Positions 46,702 to 55,870 of a stretch of 64,000 nucleotides of DNA are shown here, in pieces. Source of the stretch: Shinella sp. WSJ-2 (GTDB lineage: Bacteria; Pseudomonadota; Alphaproteobacteria; Rhizobiales; Rhizobiaceae); assembly GCF_003432075.1 (NCBI RefSeq), contig NZ_QWBU01000002.1, positions 558,001 to 622,000 on the forward strand, written 5' to 3'. Below the pieces are notes generated by a model. The model searched no databases. It worked only from the letters and a program-made list of their open reading frames with translations, and was not told the DNA's origin. Positions within the stretch are counted from its first letter, which is position 1; each line of letters opens with the position of its first letter. The position numbers and the translations under genes were made by a program.

Positions 46702-47603
46702 CCCATCCGGCCTTCGATAGCAGACAGTCTCCGGACGAGTGCCTTGCCAGCGGCGAATACCCGCTGACCCGCAGGGACCTCTCCGAGATTGCGGCCATGA
46801 TCTACGCCGATGCCGGAATCTATCTCAACGAGACCAAGGCCTCGCTGGTCTATTCGCGCCTATCGAAACATATCCGCCAGCTCGGCCTGAAGGGTTTTCG
46901 CGAATATTGCGCGCTCGTCTCGTCGCCCGCCGGCGCCGGCCCCCGCAAGGAGATGCTGTCGCATCTGACGACGAATTTCACGCGCTTCTTCCGCGAAAAC
47001 CATCACTTCGACCACTTGAAGAGCGACGTTCTACCGGACCTTCTGGCGCGTGCCCGCAACGGCGGCCGCGTGCGCATCTGGTCGGCCGCCTGTTCGGACG
47101 GACAGGAGCCCTATTCGATCGCGCTCACCGTGCTCTCGATGATGCCGAATGTCGCGGACTACGATTTCCGTATCCTGGCGACCGACATCGACCCGAAGAT
47201 CCTGGCAATCGCCCGCGCCGGCGCCTATGACGCCAACGCGCTCGAGACCGTCAATCCGGCGATGCGCAAGCAGTTTTTCCGCGAGGTCGACGCCGGTGGC
47301 GGCCGTCAGAAGTGGCAGGTCGACGACCGGGTGAAGAAGCTCATCACCTATAACGAACTGAACCTGATGGCCCAGTGGCCGTTCAAGGGCCCGTTTGACG
47401 TTATCTTCTGCCGCAACGTCGTCATCTATTTCGACGAGCCGACGCAGATGAAGATCTGGTCGCGTTTCGCCGGCATGCTCGGCGATAACGGTCATCTCTA
47501 CATCGGTCATTCCGAGCGCGTCTCGGGCGAGGCGAAGAACCAGTTCGACAATATCGGCATTACGACCTACCGCTACACCGGCAAGTATAGGAGGGGCGCA
47601 TAA
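46698..47603 (+). CDS. cheR: Chemotaxis protein methyltransferase CheR
   Basis: Transfers methyl groups from SAM to receptor glutamates in adaptation. It has 301 residues: an N-terminal helical domain (to about 85, [20 protein letters not shown]) and the Rossmann domain with [17 protein letters not shown] (SAM site; Asp and Gln in place of the commoner Thr/Ser-Gly-Glu), [12 protein letters not shown] and [12 protein letters not shown]. Overlaps cheW and cheB ends by a few bases. Confidence 0.96.
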   Translation: MTHPAFDSRQSPDECLASGEYPLTRRDLSEIAAMIYADAGIYLNETKASLVYSRLSKHIRQLGLKGFREYCALVSSPAGAGPRKEMLSHLTTNFTRFFRENHHFDHLKSDVLPDLLARARNGGRVRIWSAACSDGQEPYSIALTVLSMMPNVADYDFRILATDIDPKILAIARAGAYDANALETVNPAMRKQFFREVDAGGGRQKWQVDDRVKKLITYNELNLMAQWPFKGPFDVIFCRNVVIYFDEPTQMKIWSRFAGMLGDNGHLYIGHSERVSGEAKNQFDNIGITTYRYTGKYRRGA

Positions 47604-48655
47604 TGGCACCGGCGCGCGTACTCGTCGTCGACGATTCTCCGACCATGCGCGGCCTGATCACGGCCGTGCTCAATTCCGATCCCGACGTCAACGTCATCGG
47701 CCAGGCCGGCGACGCCATGGAAGCCCGCAACGCGATCAAGCAGCTCAATCCCGACGTCGTGACGCTGGATATCGAGATGCCGAACATGAACGGGCTCGAA
47801 TTCCTCGACAAGATCATGAAGCTCCGGCCCATGCCGGTCATTATGGTCTCGACGCTCACCCATCGCGGCGCCGAGGCCTCGCTGATGGCGCTGGAAATCG
47901 GCGCCTTCGATTGTGTCGGCAAGCCGCAGCCGGGGGATGCCCGCCCGTTCGGCGATCTCGCCGAAAAGGTGAAGGCGGCCGCCCGTTCGCAGCGGCGCTT
48001 CCAGGCCGAGCCGCCCCCGCTGGCGCCGACATCGGCCAATGTCAACCCGGCTGCCGCCTACCGGCCCGGCCGCCGCGTCGTCGCCATCGGCTCGTCGACG
48101 GGTGGTGTCGAGGCACTGATCGCGGTATTGCAGAAATTCCCGGTCAACTGCCCGCCGACCGTCATCACCCAGCATATGCCGCCGACCTTTACCAAGAGCT
48201 TCGCCGAGCGGCTGAACCGTCTCTGCGCGCCGGTGGTGCAGGAGGCGACGGATGGTGCGCGGCTCGAGATCGGCAAGATCTATCTTGCACCGGGCGGCGA
48301 CCGCCATCTCCAGATCGTCAACCCACATGCGCCGTCCTGCCGCTTGCTCGAACGCGACCCGGTCAACGGGCACCGTCCGTCGGTGGATGTGCTGTTCGAC
48401 TCGGTGGCGGAGCTTGCCGGCCGCAACGCCGTCGGCGTCATCCTGACCGGCATGGGTCGGGACGGTGCGAGCGGTCTTCTGAAAATGCGCCATGCAGGGG
48501 CGCGGACCATCGGTCAGAACGAAAAAACCTGCGTCGTATATGGAATGCCGAGAGTGGCTTTCGAATTGGGTGCAGTCGAACACCAGTTTCCGCTCTCCTC
48601 CATTGGGGAGGAAATCTTGAAAATCACTGCGGCCCGTAGAGAAGGGAGCGAATAA
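47603..48655 (+). CDS. cheB: Chemotaxis methylesterase/glutamine deamidase CheB
   Basis: A 350-residue response regulator: receiver domain (Asp56 in VTLDIEMP), linker near 125-155, and esterase domain with Ser in [11 protein letters not shown], His in [12 protein letters not shown] and Asp in GMGRDGASG. Removes receptor methyl groups when phosphorylated by CheA. Start and stop each share a base with neighbours (TAATG). Confidence 0.97.
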   Translation: MAPARVLVVDDSPTMRGLITAVLNSDPDVNVIGQAGDAMEARNAIKQLNPDVVTLDIEMPNMNGLEFLDKIMKLRPMPVIMVSTLTHRGAEASLMALEIGAFDCVGKPQPGDARPFGDLAEKVKAAARSQRRFQAEPPPLAPTSANVNPAAAYRPGRRVVAIGSSTGGVEALIAVLQKFPVNCPPTVITQHMPPTFTKSFAERLNRLCAPVVQEATDGARLEIGKIYLAPGGDRHLQIVNPHAPSCRLLERDPVNGHRPSVDVLFDSVAELAGRNAVGVILTGMGRDGASGLLKMRHAGARTIGQNEKTCVVYGMPRVAFELGAVEHQFPLSSIGEEILKITAARREGSE

Positions 48656-49044
48656 TGTCTATCGCTGAAAAAATCAAAGTCCTCATCGTCGATGATCAGG
48701 TGACCAGTCGCCTGTTGCTGGGTGATGCCCTGCAGCAGCTTGGCTTTAAGCAGATCACGGCGGCCGGTGACGGTGCACAGGGCATGGCCATCATGTCCCA
48801 GCAGCCGCATCATCTTGTCATCTCCGACTTTAACATGCCGAAGATGGACGGGATTGAATTCCTCCAGGCGGTGCGGTCGAACCCGACCACCAAGAAGGCG
48901 GCCTTCATCATCCTTACCGCACAGGGCGACCGTGCGCTGGTACAGAAGGCCGCCGCACTCGGTGCCAACAACGTCCTCGCCAAGCCCTTCACTATTGAAA
49001 AAATGAAGGCGGCCATCGAAGCCGTGTTCGGGGCTTTGAAATGA
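48655..49044 (+). CDS. cheY2: Chemotaxis response regulator CheY2 (motor regulator)
   Basis: A 129-residue receiver with DD pocket ([11 protein letters not shown]), Asp58 in [12 protein letters not shown], Thr in ILTAQGD and Lys in [10 protein letters not shown]. In S. meliloti the regulator in this position binds the flagellar motor and controls rotation speed. Overlaps cheB by one base and cheD by four. Confidence 0.93.
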   Translation: MSIAEKIKVLIVDDQVTSRLLLGDALQQLGFKQITAAGDGAQGMAIMSQQPHHLVISDFNMPKMDGIEFLQAVRSNPTTKKAAFIILTAQGDRALVQKAAALGANNVLAKPFTIEKMKAAIEAVFGALK

Positions 49045-49595
49045 TCACAGATGCCGGGACGCGCCGCGTCCATGTCATTCAGGGCGAATATAAGGTCATC
49101 AACGACCCGAATGTGGTGCTGACCACCATTCTCGGATCGTGTGTGGCCGCCTGCATGCGTGACCCGGTCATCGGCGTCGGCGGCATGAATCACTTTCTGC
49201 TGCCGGGCTCCGCGGAGGCTCTGGCCTCGGGGGGCGACGCCACACGCTACGGCGTGCATCTGATGGAACTGCTGATAAACGGCCTTCTGAAGCAGGGCGC
49301 GCGGCGCGACCGGCTGGAGGCCAAGATCTTCGGCGGCGCGCGCACCATCGCCCGCTTCTCGAATGTCGGCGAGCAGAATGCCCTCTTCGCCCGCCAGTTC
49401 CTGATGGACGAAGGCATCAAGGTCGTCGGCGAAAGCACGGGGGGCGAGCATGGGCGCAAGCTGGAATACTGGCCATCGAGCGGTCGGGCCCGGCAATATG
49501 CGCTGACGGGCGTCGAGACCCAGAAGACGGTGGCGCTGGAACAGCGGCCCGCACCTGTCGCAAAGCCCGTCGAAAGCTCGATCGAATTCTTCTGA
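49041..49595 (+). CDS. cheD: Chemoreceptor glutamine deamidase CheD
   Basis: A 184-residue enzyme that deamidates receptor glutamines. The catalytic triad is visible: Thr28/29 in VLTTILGSC, Cys34 in [11 protein letters not shown] and His51 in [26 protein letters not shown] is a family block. Overlaps the cheY2 stop. Confidence 0.96.
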   Translation: MITDAGTRRVHVIQGEYKVINDPNVVLTTILGSCVAACMRDPVIGVGGMNHFLLPGSAEALASGGDATRYGVHLMELLINGLLKQGARRDRLEAKIFGGARTIARFSNVGEQNALFARQFLMDEGIKVVGESTGGEHGRKLEYWPSSGRARQYALTGVETQKTVALEQRPAPVAKPVESSIEFF

Positions 49596-49684
49596 GCGGC
49601 GGTTTCGCCGCCTGGAAGCAAAAGTACGAACAGTATTGCGTTGCCGGTCCATCATCCGCCGGCTCGTACAAAAAAGGGTCACCC

Positions 49685-50074
49685 ATGCAAGCCGAGTATC
49701 TGAGTGCCGCGAATGCCATGGAGGAAGCCCTTCCGGATGTGCTGATGCGCATCGTGTCCGAACTGCACGATGTCGCCTATCTCATCGAGCGTATCGAGCC
49801 GCAGCTCGCGGCCATTCATGGTGATGTGCCCGAACATGCCTTCGAGCGCATGATGGTTCTGCAAGGCATCGACCTTGCGGTCCAGAAAACGCGTGGGCTC
49901 GCCGAATTCATCGACACCATCACTGCGAGCATCCCGGATAGCTGCATCGTCGACATCACGACGGCGCTGAACCTGGTGAAGCTTGCCGACATGCAGAAAG
50001 CGCTGAGTAACGGTGTACGCCACGGCCATTCGCAGCCGCTCGGCAAGGCGGCTGGTGATTTCGAAGCTTTCTGA
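49685..50074 (+). CDS. cheT: Chemotaxis protein CheT (DxxxQ phosphatase type)
   Basis: A 129-residue, mostly helical protein at the end of the che operon. GIDLAVQKTRGLAEFI contains the D-x3-Q motif (Asp63, Gln67) of CheZ-like phosphatases. In S. meliloti the protein at this place (CheT) speeds CheY1-phosphate decay and also binds CheR. The 89-base gap after cheD holds only a small GGCGG/CCGCC hairpin. Assignment rests on position, size and the DxxxQ motif. Confidence 0.82.
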   Translation: MQAEYLSAANAMEEALPDVLMRIVSELHDVAYLIERIEPQLAAIHGDVPEHAFERMMVLQGIDLAVQKTRGLAEFIDTITASIPDSCIVDITTALNLVKLADMQKALSNGVRHGHSQPLGKAAGDFEAF

Positions 50075-50100
50075 TTGATCTGAAACAACAATCCATCATG

Positions 50101-50134
50101 AAGACGGCGCCCTCGCGGTGCCGTTCTTCGTTTG
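50101..50134 (+). terminator. Terminator at the end of the che operon
   Basis: Stem GAAGACGGCGCC paired with GGTGCCGTTCTTC (one G-U, one bulge), then GTTT, 26 bases after cheT. It implies that fliF has its own promoter in the following 200 bases, where I see no gene. Confidence 0.65.
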
Positions 50135-50341
50135 AACGCCCGTTTGGCACGCATGGTCACGCCATGCTCGCGCAAGTTTCGCCGTCTAGGCTCCAGGCCG
50201 GATCAGTTAGGTCCGCGTATTCCATGGGGCAGATCGGTGCGTGCGGAAATGTGCCGGCTCCGTCCCACGAAATTGAAAATGCGTCTTGCAAGTGCCGGCA
50301 TGTAGCCAGGTGGTGAGGCGCCAAGTCCGTGCGGGAACAGA

Positions 50342-52042
50342 ATGAATCTGTTGGAACAGTTGACGAAAGTCTACAAGAACCTGGCTTCGCTGGGGCAGGC
50401 GAAGCTTGCGATGTTGGCCGGTGCCGCCATCGTTTCGGTCGGCCTCGTGCTCGCGGCCGGGATCATGGTGAACAAACCCGCCTACGAGACACTCTATGTC
50501 GGACTGGAAAAGTCCGACGTGAACCAGATCAGCCTGGCGCTCGCTGAAGCCAACATCGATTTCAACACCGGAACCGCGGGCGACAGTATCGAAGTGCCCG
50601 TCGGCCAGACCGGCAAGGCGCGCCTCTATCTCGCCGAACGCGGCCTGCCGAGCAGCGCCAATGCCGGCTACGAGCTCTTCGACAAGGTCGGCTCGCTCGG
50701 CCTCACCTCCTTCATGCAGGAAGTGACGCGTGTGCGCGCCCTTGAAGGCGAAATCGCCCGCACCATCCAGCAGATCTCCGGCATCGCCGCAGCCCGCGTC
50801 CATATCGTGATGCCGGAGCGCGGCAATTTCCGCAAAGCCGAACAGGTGCCGACCGCTTCCGTCATGATCCGCGCCAGCGCGCAGGCCGGCCGTGAATCCG
50901 CCGCCGCCATCCGCCATCTCGTTGCCGCCTCCGTTCCGGGCCTGGAAGTGGACGGCGTGACGATCCTCGATTCCGCCGGACAGCTTCTCGCCTCGGGCGA
51001 CGACGAGGAAAACGGCGCGGTGAACCGCTCGCTGACCGCCGTCCAGACCATCCAGGGCGAAGTCGAACGCAATATCGAAAAGGCGCTCGCGCCCTTCCTC
51101 GGCATGGACAATTTCCGCGCCAGCGTCACTGCCTCGCTCAACACCGATTCTCAGCAGATCCAGGAAACCGTTTACGATCCGGAATCGCGCGTCGAGCGCT
51201 CGGTCCGCGTAACGCGGGAAACGCAGAAGTCACAGCAGCAGGCTGACAACAAGGCCGCGACGGTCGAGCAGAACATTCCGCAGGGCGGCCCCCAGGGCAA
51301 GGCCGACGGCCAGAAGTCCAGCGATGAGGCGGACAAGAAGGAAGAGCAGACCAACTACGAGATCAACAGCAAGACCGTCGCCACCACGCGCAACGGCTTT
51401 GCGGTTGAGAAGCTCTCTGTCGCCGTCGTCGTCAACCGTGCCCGCGTCGCGGCGATGGTCGGCGAGCCGGCGGACCAGGCGAAGATCGACGCCTATATCG
51501 CCGATATGCAGAAGATCGTCTCCTCGGCGGCCGGCCTCAATACCGAGCGCGGCGATGTCGTCACGATCAATGCAATGGAATTCCTTGATCATCAGCTGCT
51601 TAATGAAGCGGTGCCGGGCCCGGGAATCACCGAAACCCTGACGCGCAATCTCGGTGGCATCATCAATGCGCTCGCCTTCCTCGGTGTGGCGGTGGTGGTG
51701 GTCTGGTTCGGTCTGCGTCCGGCAGTCCGCTCGATCACCGGTGGTGGCGCGGCTGCGGGCAATGCGCTGGAAAGTGACGCGGCCGGCCTTGAACTGCCCG
51801 ACTTCTCCCCTGCTGCGGGTGGTATCGGCGGCCCTGGTGCGACGCTCATGGATGGCTTCGGCGCTGACTTCGGCTTCGACAGCACGGATGACCTGCTCAA
51901 TGCTGGCGACGACAGCGATGGGGCCTTCAACCGCCGCGTCAAGGAAGGCCCGGAGCGCCGCCTCAGCCGCATGGTCGAAATCAGCGAAGAACGCGCTGCC
52001 AAGATCCTGCGCAAGTGGTCCATCGAAAAAGAAGCGGCCTGA
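50342..52042 (+). CDS. fliF: Flagellar MS-ring protein FliF
   Basis: Forms the membrane-supramembrane ring on which the motor and export gate are built. It has 566 residues, with TM1 (about 20-42, AMLAGAAIVSVGLVLAAGIM), ring-building motif domains (GYELFDKVGSLGLTSFMQ, followed by RALEGEIARTI), a Gln/Lys-rich variable region near 290-340, TM2 (about 437-458) and the cytoplasmic C terminus (RMVEISEERAAKILRKW) that binds FliG. Confidence 0.97.
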   Translation: MNLLEQLTKVYKNLASLGQAKLAMLAGAAIVSVGLVLAAGIMVNKPAYETLYVGLEKSDVNQISLALAEANIDFNTGTAGDSIEVPVGQTGKARLYLAERGLPSSANAGYELFDKVGSLGLTSFMQEVTRVRALEGEIARTIQQISGIAAARVHIVMPERGNFRKAEQVPTASVMIRASAQAGRESAAAIRHLVAASVPGLEVDGVTILDSAGQLLASGDDEENGAVNRSLTAVQTIQGEVERNIEKALAPFLGMDNFRASVTASLNTDSQQIQETVYDPESRVERSVRVTRETQKSQQQADNKAATVEQNIPQGGPQGKADGQKSSDEADKKEEQTNYEINSKTVATTRNGFAVEKLSVAVVVNRARVAAMVGEPADQAKIDAYIADMQKIVSSAAGLNTERGDVVTINAMEFLDHQLLNEAVPGPGITETLTRNLGGIINALAFLGVAVVVVWFGLRPAVRSITGGGAAAGNALESDAAGLELPDFSPAAGGIGGPGATLMDGFGADFGFDSTDDLLNAGDDSDGAFNRRVKEGPERRLSRMVEISEERAAKILRKWSIEKEAA

Positions 52043-52063
52043 GGGCTTCCGGGAAAGAAAATC

Positions 52064-52096
52064 AAGACGCGGCCGGCAATGGTCGCGTCTTTCGTT
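52064..52096 (+). terminator. Intrinsic terminator after fliF
   Basis: Stem AAGACGCG/CGCGTCTT (52064-52071 with 52084-52091) followed by TCGTTT, about 20 bases after the stop. Confidence 0.75.
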
Positions 52097-52342
52097 TGAG
52101 GATTTGGCGCTTTGCAGTTTTCGAAGCTGATGTCGCATTTCGGCAACGCTCACCCTACGTATTCGAGCATTTTTTTCGCCGTTGGACTCGCCTAAAGGCC
52201 GAAGCGGATTCGACGAAGTCAGCCGCGAAAATTTTTTTTCGGCCCGGCGGGTTGTGAAAGCCCGGGTTGCGCTGCAATCCAGAATCGAGTGAGCGGCCGC
52301 TTTTTTCGAGAAGCGTAATGAAGTCCTTCAAATATTGTATAG

Positions 52343-52357
52343 TTAACAGTATCTTAA
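52343..52357 (+). promoter_or_regulatory. Candidate CtrA-binding site upstream of visN
   Basis: TTAACAGTATCTTAA: exact TTAA-N7-TTAA, 256 bases before the visN start, directly after TATAG. Confidence 0.6.
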
Positions 52358-52612
52358 GCGGTCTGTCGTCGCCAGTTCCGTTCTCTGCAGGCAAGGCAAA
52401 TCACCTTGATTGCGGCGACTCATAGAAGCCGCCAAAAGTAAATCCCGAGAAGGGGGCGATGGTTTTTAGCGGTGGTCGATGTACACTTTAGTTACTGATT
52501 CGCTTGGTGATTCTTGCCGATGCGGCCTGATCGGAAGGAGTTCGGACGGTTCCGAATTGCTGACGGGAAGGAGGCGAGAATTCTCCGTTCGGAATCGGAA
52601 CAGGGGGCTATC

Positions 52613-53356
52613 ATGGAAACGATCCGGTCGGATGTCGCGGCCTGGGAATCCTATGGATTCTCCGCCGAGTCTGGTGAGCGTAAGAGTGCGCGTGAGCTTC
52701 TGGTTCAACATCTCGGACGCTGTGCGGATCGGGCCGGCCTGTCCCAGGGATTGCGGGCGCTGACCGATTACGTCAGTGCCTCCCATTATCTTCTTGTTCG
52801 TCACGACGTATCACCCGAAGCCGGACTGGAAGCCGTCGTCGCTTCGGACTGGCCCTTCGACATGGTGCGCACCATTGCCGGTGCCATCATCGCCAGTCAG
52901 TCGCGCATGAGCGAGCTGGACAAGTGCCTGAACCTTCTTAAACCCTGCTTTGCACATCTGAGCGATGAGATCGCTGTACCCTCGGGCGTGAGCCGCGAAT
53001 ATTGCACCATCGCCTTTCATGTCGGGCGCGTGCGCATGTCGCTCGTGCTGCTCTTCCCGGAGCACTTCATTCTCTCGCAGAGCAAGCTGCGCGATGTCGG
53101 TGTCATGACCGGCTATTTCGCCAGCGTCTGCTGCCGGGGCGCGATCCTCCGGCAGGACCGCGAGATGGACCTGACCGAGCGCGAAATCGAATGCCTCTAC
53201 TGGATTGCCGAAGGCAAGACGAGCGATGAGATCGCCGTCATCCTCGGTATATCCCGCAACACGATCAACAATTACATCACCAGCGTGATGCGCAAGACCG
53301 CAACGAAAACGCGGTCCGAAGCAATCGCCTGGGCCGTTCGCAACAGCCTGGTCTAA
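52613..53356 (+). CDS. visN: Master motility regulator VisN (LuxR family)
   Basis: Half of the VisN-VisR pair that tops the rhizobial flagellar hierarchy and activates rem. 247 residues: N-terminal ligand-type domain (20-165, e.g. ALTDYVSASHYLLVRHDV) and C-terminal LuxR helix-turn-helix (LTEREIECLYWIAEGKTSDE followed by IAVILGISRNTINNYI). The start at 52613 begins the conserved part and has a G-rich ribosome site. A repeat copy follows its stop. Confidence 0.92.
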   Translation: METIRSDVAAWESYGFSAESGERKSARELLVQHLGRCADRAGLSQGLRALTDYVSASHYLLVRHDVSPEAGLEAVVASDWPFDMVRTIAGAIIASQSRMSELDKCLNLLKPCFAHLSDEIAVPSGVSREYCTIAFHVGRVRMSLVLLFPEHFILSQSKLRDVGVMTGYFASVCCRGAILRQDREMDLTEREIECLYWIAEGKTSDEIAVILGISRNTINNYITSVMRKTATKTRSEAIAWAVRNSLV

Positions 53357-53360
53357 AGCG

Positions 53361-53400
53361 ATTCCAGCAAAGTGTGCCGCGGTTTGCGTTTGGAATTGCG
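53361..53400 (+). repeat. Interspersed rhizobial intergenic repeat, copy B
   Basis: ATTCCAGCAAAGTGTGCCGC and the following GGTTTGCGTTTGGAATTGCG; starts four bases after the visN stop. Partner of the copy at 28701-28741. Confidence 0.55.
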
Positions 53401-53424
53401 CACAACAGCAGACAGGAGAACGCC

Positions 53425-54168
53425 ATGGGTATCCAGCTTTCCGCCCCCGCTGCCCTGGAAACAGAAGTCAGGCTCGCGCGGCCGCCGAAAGCGGCGCGGG
53501 CATCTGATTTCGTTTCCCGCCTGCAGGTCATGCAGACCATTCTCGGCGCTGAACATTTCGCGGTGCTGCGAGTTGCCGGCCATGGCCTGCCTTCGGCCCG
53601 CAAGCTGACGCTGTCGCTGCACAACTGGGCAAATGATGTCGATGGCAATGCGCGCGCGGTGATCGAGGCCTATGGCCTGACGATGCTTGCTCATCTCGAA
53701 GCGTCCATGCTGCCGCTGATCTGGGAAGGGGCGGGGGACAACCAGTTCGTCGAACCCGGCGCGGAGCCCTTCACTGCGCGTCTTCCGGCCTATCTTCTGC
53801 CCTGGTCGGGCATCGCCTTTCCGGTCCGCCTCGGGACGCACGGCAACGGCTATGTCATCTTCACCGGCGCCTTCATCGCGCCCTCGAGCGACCTCATCGT
53901 CGACCTGCATATGAAGAGTTGCCAGATCCTGATCGACATGCTGGCGGTCGATGAAAAGAAGCTTATGCCCTCCGAGGCGCTGAGCGAACGCGAGATTGCC
54001 TGCCTGCAGATGGCCGGCGACGGCTGCATCTCCGAAGCCATCGCGGAAAAAATGGGCCTCTCGGTGCATACGGTGAATGCCTATCTCGGCACGGCGACAA
54101 CCAAGCTCGATGCCGTCAACCGCATCCAGGCCATCGCCAAGGCCATCCGCCTTGGATATATCACCTGA
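53425..54168 (+). CDS. visR: Master motility regulator VisR (LuxR family)
   Basis: Partner of VisN, same length (247 residues) and layout: sensor-like N-terminal domain (30-175, SRLQVMQTILGAEHFAVLRV) and LuxR helix-turn-helix (LSEREIACLQMAGDG followed by AIAEKMGLSVHTVNAYLG). AGGAGAA precedes ATG 53425. It lies 68 bases after visN; the repeat copy sits in this gap. It ends at a strong two-way terminator. Confidence 0.92.
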   Translation: MGIQLSAPAALETEVRLARPPKAARASDFVSRLQVMQTILGAEHFAVLRVAGHGLPSARKLTLSLHNWANDVDGNARAVIEAYGLTMLAHLEASMLPLIWEGAGDNQFVEPGAEPFTARLPAYLLPWSGIAFPVRLGTHGNGYVIFTGAFIAPSSDLIVDLHMKSCQILIDMLAVDEKKLMPSEALSEREIACLQMAGDGCISEAIAEKMGLSVHTVNAYLGTATTKLDAVNRIQAIAKAIRLGYIT

Positions 54169-54176
54169 CAAAAAGA

Positions 54177-54208
54177 AAACGGCCAAGCATTGCGTGGCCG
54201 TTTCGTTT
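54177..54208. terminator. Bidirectional terminator between visR and the flhB unit
   Basis: Stem AAACGGCCA/TGGCCGTTT (54177-54185 with 54195-54203), followed by CGTTTTG on the plus strand and TCTTTTTGT on the minus strand. Serves visR (+) and the convergent gene at 54227 (-). Confidence 0.85.
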
Positions 54209-54226
54209 TGCGCCCGGTCGCAGGCC

Positions 54227-54673
54227 TCAGTGGGCGTGCTGTGAGGCCGCGGGACTGGATTTCACATAGCGCGATTCGGCAAGGCTCTTGCGCAGGAAAG
54301 CGGTGTTGTCGTCCGGATCGGGCGACGGATCGTTGAAGGCGACATGGGTGACTTCCACGCCGGCCGTGTCCTTCTGCAACAGCAGCTTGGCATAGACCGT
54401 CACGCCCTGCGGGCGGATCTCCATATCCAGCGTCACCTCCGGTTCCGTATCCCAGTCGAGGCGATAGTCGCCGCCGGCGCCGAAATTGATCGTGCCGGGC
54501 AGGAAATACAGCTCCGCAGCCGAAGAGACGAGGTCGGCCAGGTTCCCGTAGCACTCGAAACGCAACAGCGAGACGAGATCGGCAGCATCGAGCAGTCTGA
54601 GCTCAGTGGCGACCGGGCAGATTGCCTCTGCAACAATCTTCTCGCGCTCGGCGGAGTAGGTGCATTTTCTCAT
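54227..54673 (-). CDS. Conserved-position protein of unknown function next to flhB
   Basis: A 148-residue soluble protein, acidic in the middle: ELRLLDAADLVSLLRFECYG, then YFLPGTINFGAGGDYRLDWD and AFNDPSPDPDD. No signal peptide or membrane helix, no family I recognise. It lies 5 bases after flhB in the same direction, last in the fliM-fliN-fliG-flhB direction, so a role in the flagellum or its control is plausible but only inferred from position. Confidence 0.65.
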   Translation of the reverse strand: MRKCTYSAEREKIVAEAICPVATELRLLDAADLVSLLRFECYGNLADLVSSAAELYFLPGTINFGAGGDYRLDWDTEPEVTLDMEIRPQGVTVYAKLLLQKDTAGVEVTHVAFNDPSPDPDDNTAFLRKSLAESRYVKSSPAASQHAH

Positions 54674-54678
54674 CGGAT

Positions 54679-55758
54679 CTAGTTTACCCGTCTGGTCTGG
54701 GGCGAAGCTGCATAAACCCGGTGAATCAGCTCTGCCACGGCTTTGTAGAACACCGGTGGAATGACACTATCCACCGAGACTTGCGCAAACATTGAGCGTG
54801 CGAGCGGCGGATCTTCGAAAACGGGAATTCCGTTCTCTTCTGCGATTTCGCGGATCTTCAGTGCGACAAGGTCCTGCCCCTTGGCGACGACGACGGGCGC
54901 ATCCCCCTCTTCGCGCACATAACGCAGGGCGACGGCGAAGTGAGTCGGGTTTGCGATGACGAGTGTGGCGCGCGGGACGGCGGTGATCATGCGGCGACGC
55001 GCGCGGTCGCGCTGGATCGAACGCATGCGCGCCTTGACGATCGGGTCGCCCTGAGACTGCTTCATTTCCTCCTTCACTTCCTGCTTTGTCATCATCAGTT
55101 CGGAGAACCAGTGATAGCGAGTCCAGGCAAAGTCGATGCCCGCGATGATCGCTGTGGCGAAGAGGATGATGAGCAGCACTTTGTTGATGTCAGACGTCAT
55201 CAGGTAGATCAGCGTCGCCGGCTCGGAGAACATGGTGTCGAGCGAGGCAAAATAGTTGCCGCGCATGGCGATTCCGACGACCAGCGAGACGAGCATGATC
55301 TTGATCAGCGACTTGCCGAACTCGACCATGCCCTGCTTGCCGAACATGCGACCGAGGCCCGCGACCGGGCTGAGGCGCGATATCTGCGGGCGTACACGCT
55401 CCAGAACCGGGCTCGGCATGTTCTGGAACACGGAGGAGGCTATGCCGAAGATCATCATCATGGCGAGGATCGGAAGAAGCAACGCGCCGGCCTCCCAGCC
55501 GAGATGGCGGAAGATCGCGATGACGTCGGTGCCTGACTTGAGGTTCCAGGCCTCCGGCTGTTCGAAGAAGTCGCGCAGCGTCTCGTTCATGCGCGCCACG
55601 CCGTCCGGCAGGAAGAAGACGAGGAACAGATAGATCGCCAGCGTCGAGGCGAAGATGGTGATCTCGCGCGAGAAGGGCGTATTGCCCTTTTCCATCGCGT
55701 CCCTGATCTTTTTCTCTGACGGGAGTTCTGTTTTACTGTCTTTGTCTTCGTCCGACAT
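54679..55758 (-). CDS. flhB: Flagellar export switch protein FlhB
   Basis: Type III export gate component that switches from rod/hook to filament substrates. 359 residues: four membrane helices (about 33-52, 90-112, 148-166, 190-212) and a cytoplasmic domain with the self-cleavage site NPTH at 270-273 ([14 protein letters not shown]). The N terminus [19 protein letters not shown] is typical. An intrinsic terminator lies between it and fliG. Confidence 0.97.
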   Translation of the reverse strand: MSDEDKDSKTELPSEKKIRDAMEKGNTPFSREITIFASTLAIYLFLVFFLPDGVARMNETLRDFFEQPEAWNLKSGTDVIAIFRHLGWEAGALLLPILAMMMIFGIASSVFQNMPSPVLERVRPQISRLSPVAGLGRMFGKQGMVEFGKSLIKIMLVSLVVGIAMRGNYFASLDTMFSEPATLIYLMTSDINKVLLIILFATAIIAGIDFAWTRYHWFSELMMTKQEVKEEMKQSQGDPIVKARMRSIQRDRARRRMITAVPRATLVIANPTHFAVALRYVREEGDAPVVVAKGQDLVALKIREIAEENGIPVFEDPPLARSMFAQVSVDSVIPPVFYKAVAELIHRVYAASPQTRRVN

Positions 55759-55785
55759 GGCGCACCCCGCGGCTGGCAGAAGCAG

Positions 55786-55829
55786 CCAAAAGCAAACGGC
55801 CCGACACCCACTGCTGGAGAGTCGGGCCG
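55786..55829 (-). terminator. Intrinsic terminator between fliG and flhB
   Basis: On the minus strand: CGGCCCGAC/GTCGGGCCG stem (55821-55829 with 55797-55805), 15-base loop, then TTTGCTTTTGG. It lies 41 bases after the fliG stop and before the flhB start. Confidence 0.75.
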
Positions 55830-55870
55830 CTGGATACGCTCCGCTTGCGGCGATGTCGTGTCAAGGCGGA

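Larger units (their letters stand above)
52043..52612. other. fliF-visN intergenic region (visN leader)
   Basis: A 570-base gap. It begins with the fliF terminator, then is A+T-richer than its surroundings between about 52150 and 52500. It holds a perfect TTAA-N7-TTAA site at 52343-52357 and seven GANTC sites (52185, 52207, 52282, 52417, 52497, 52509, 52592). An open frame continuous with visN reaches back to 52514 but lacks a better start. No separate gene seen. Confidence 0.6.
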
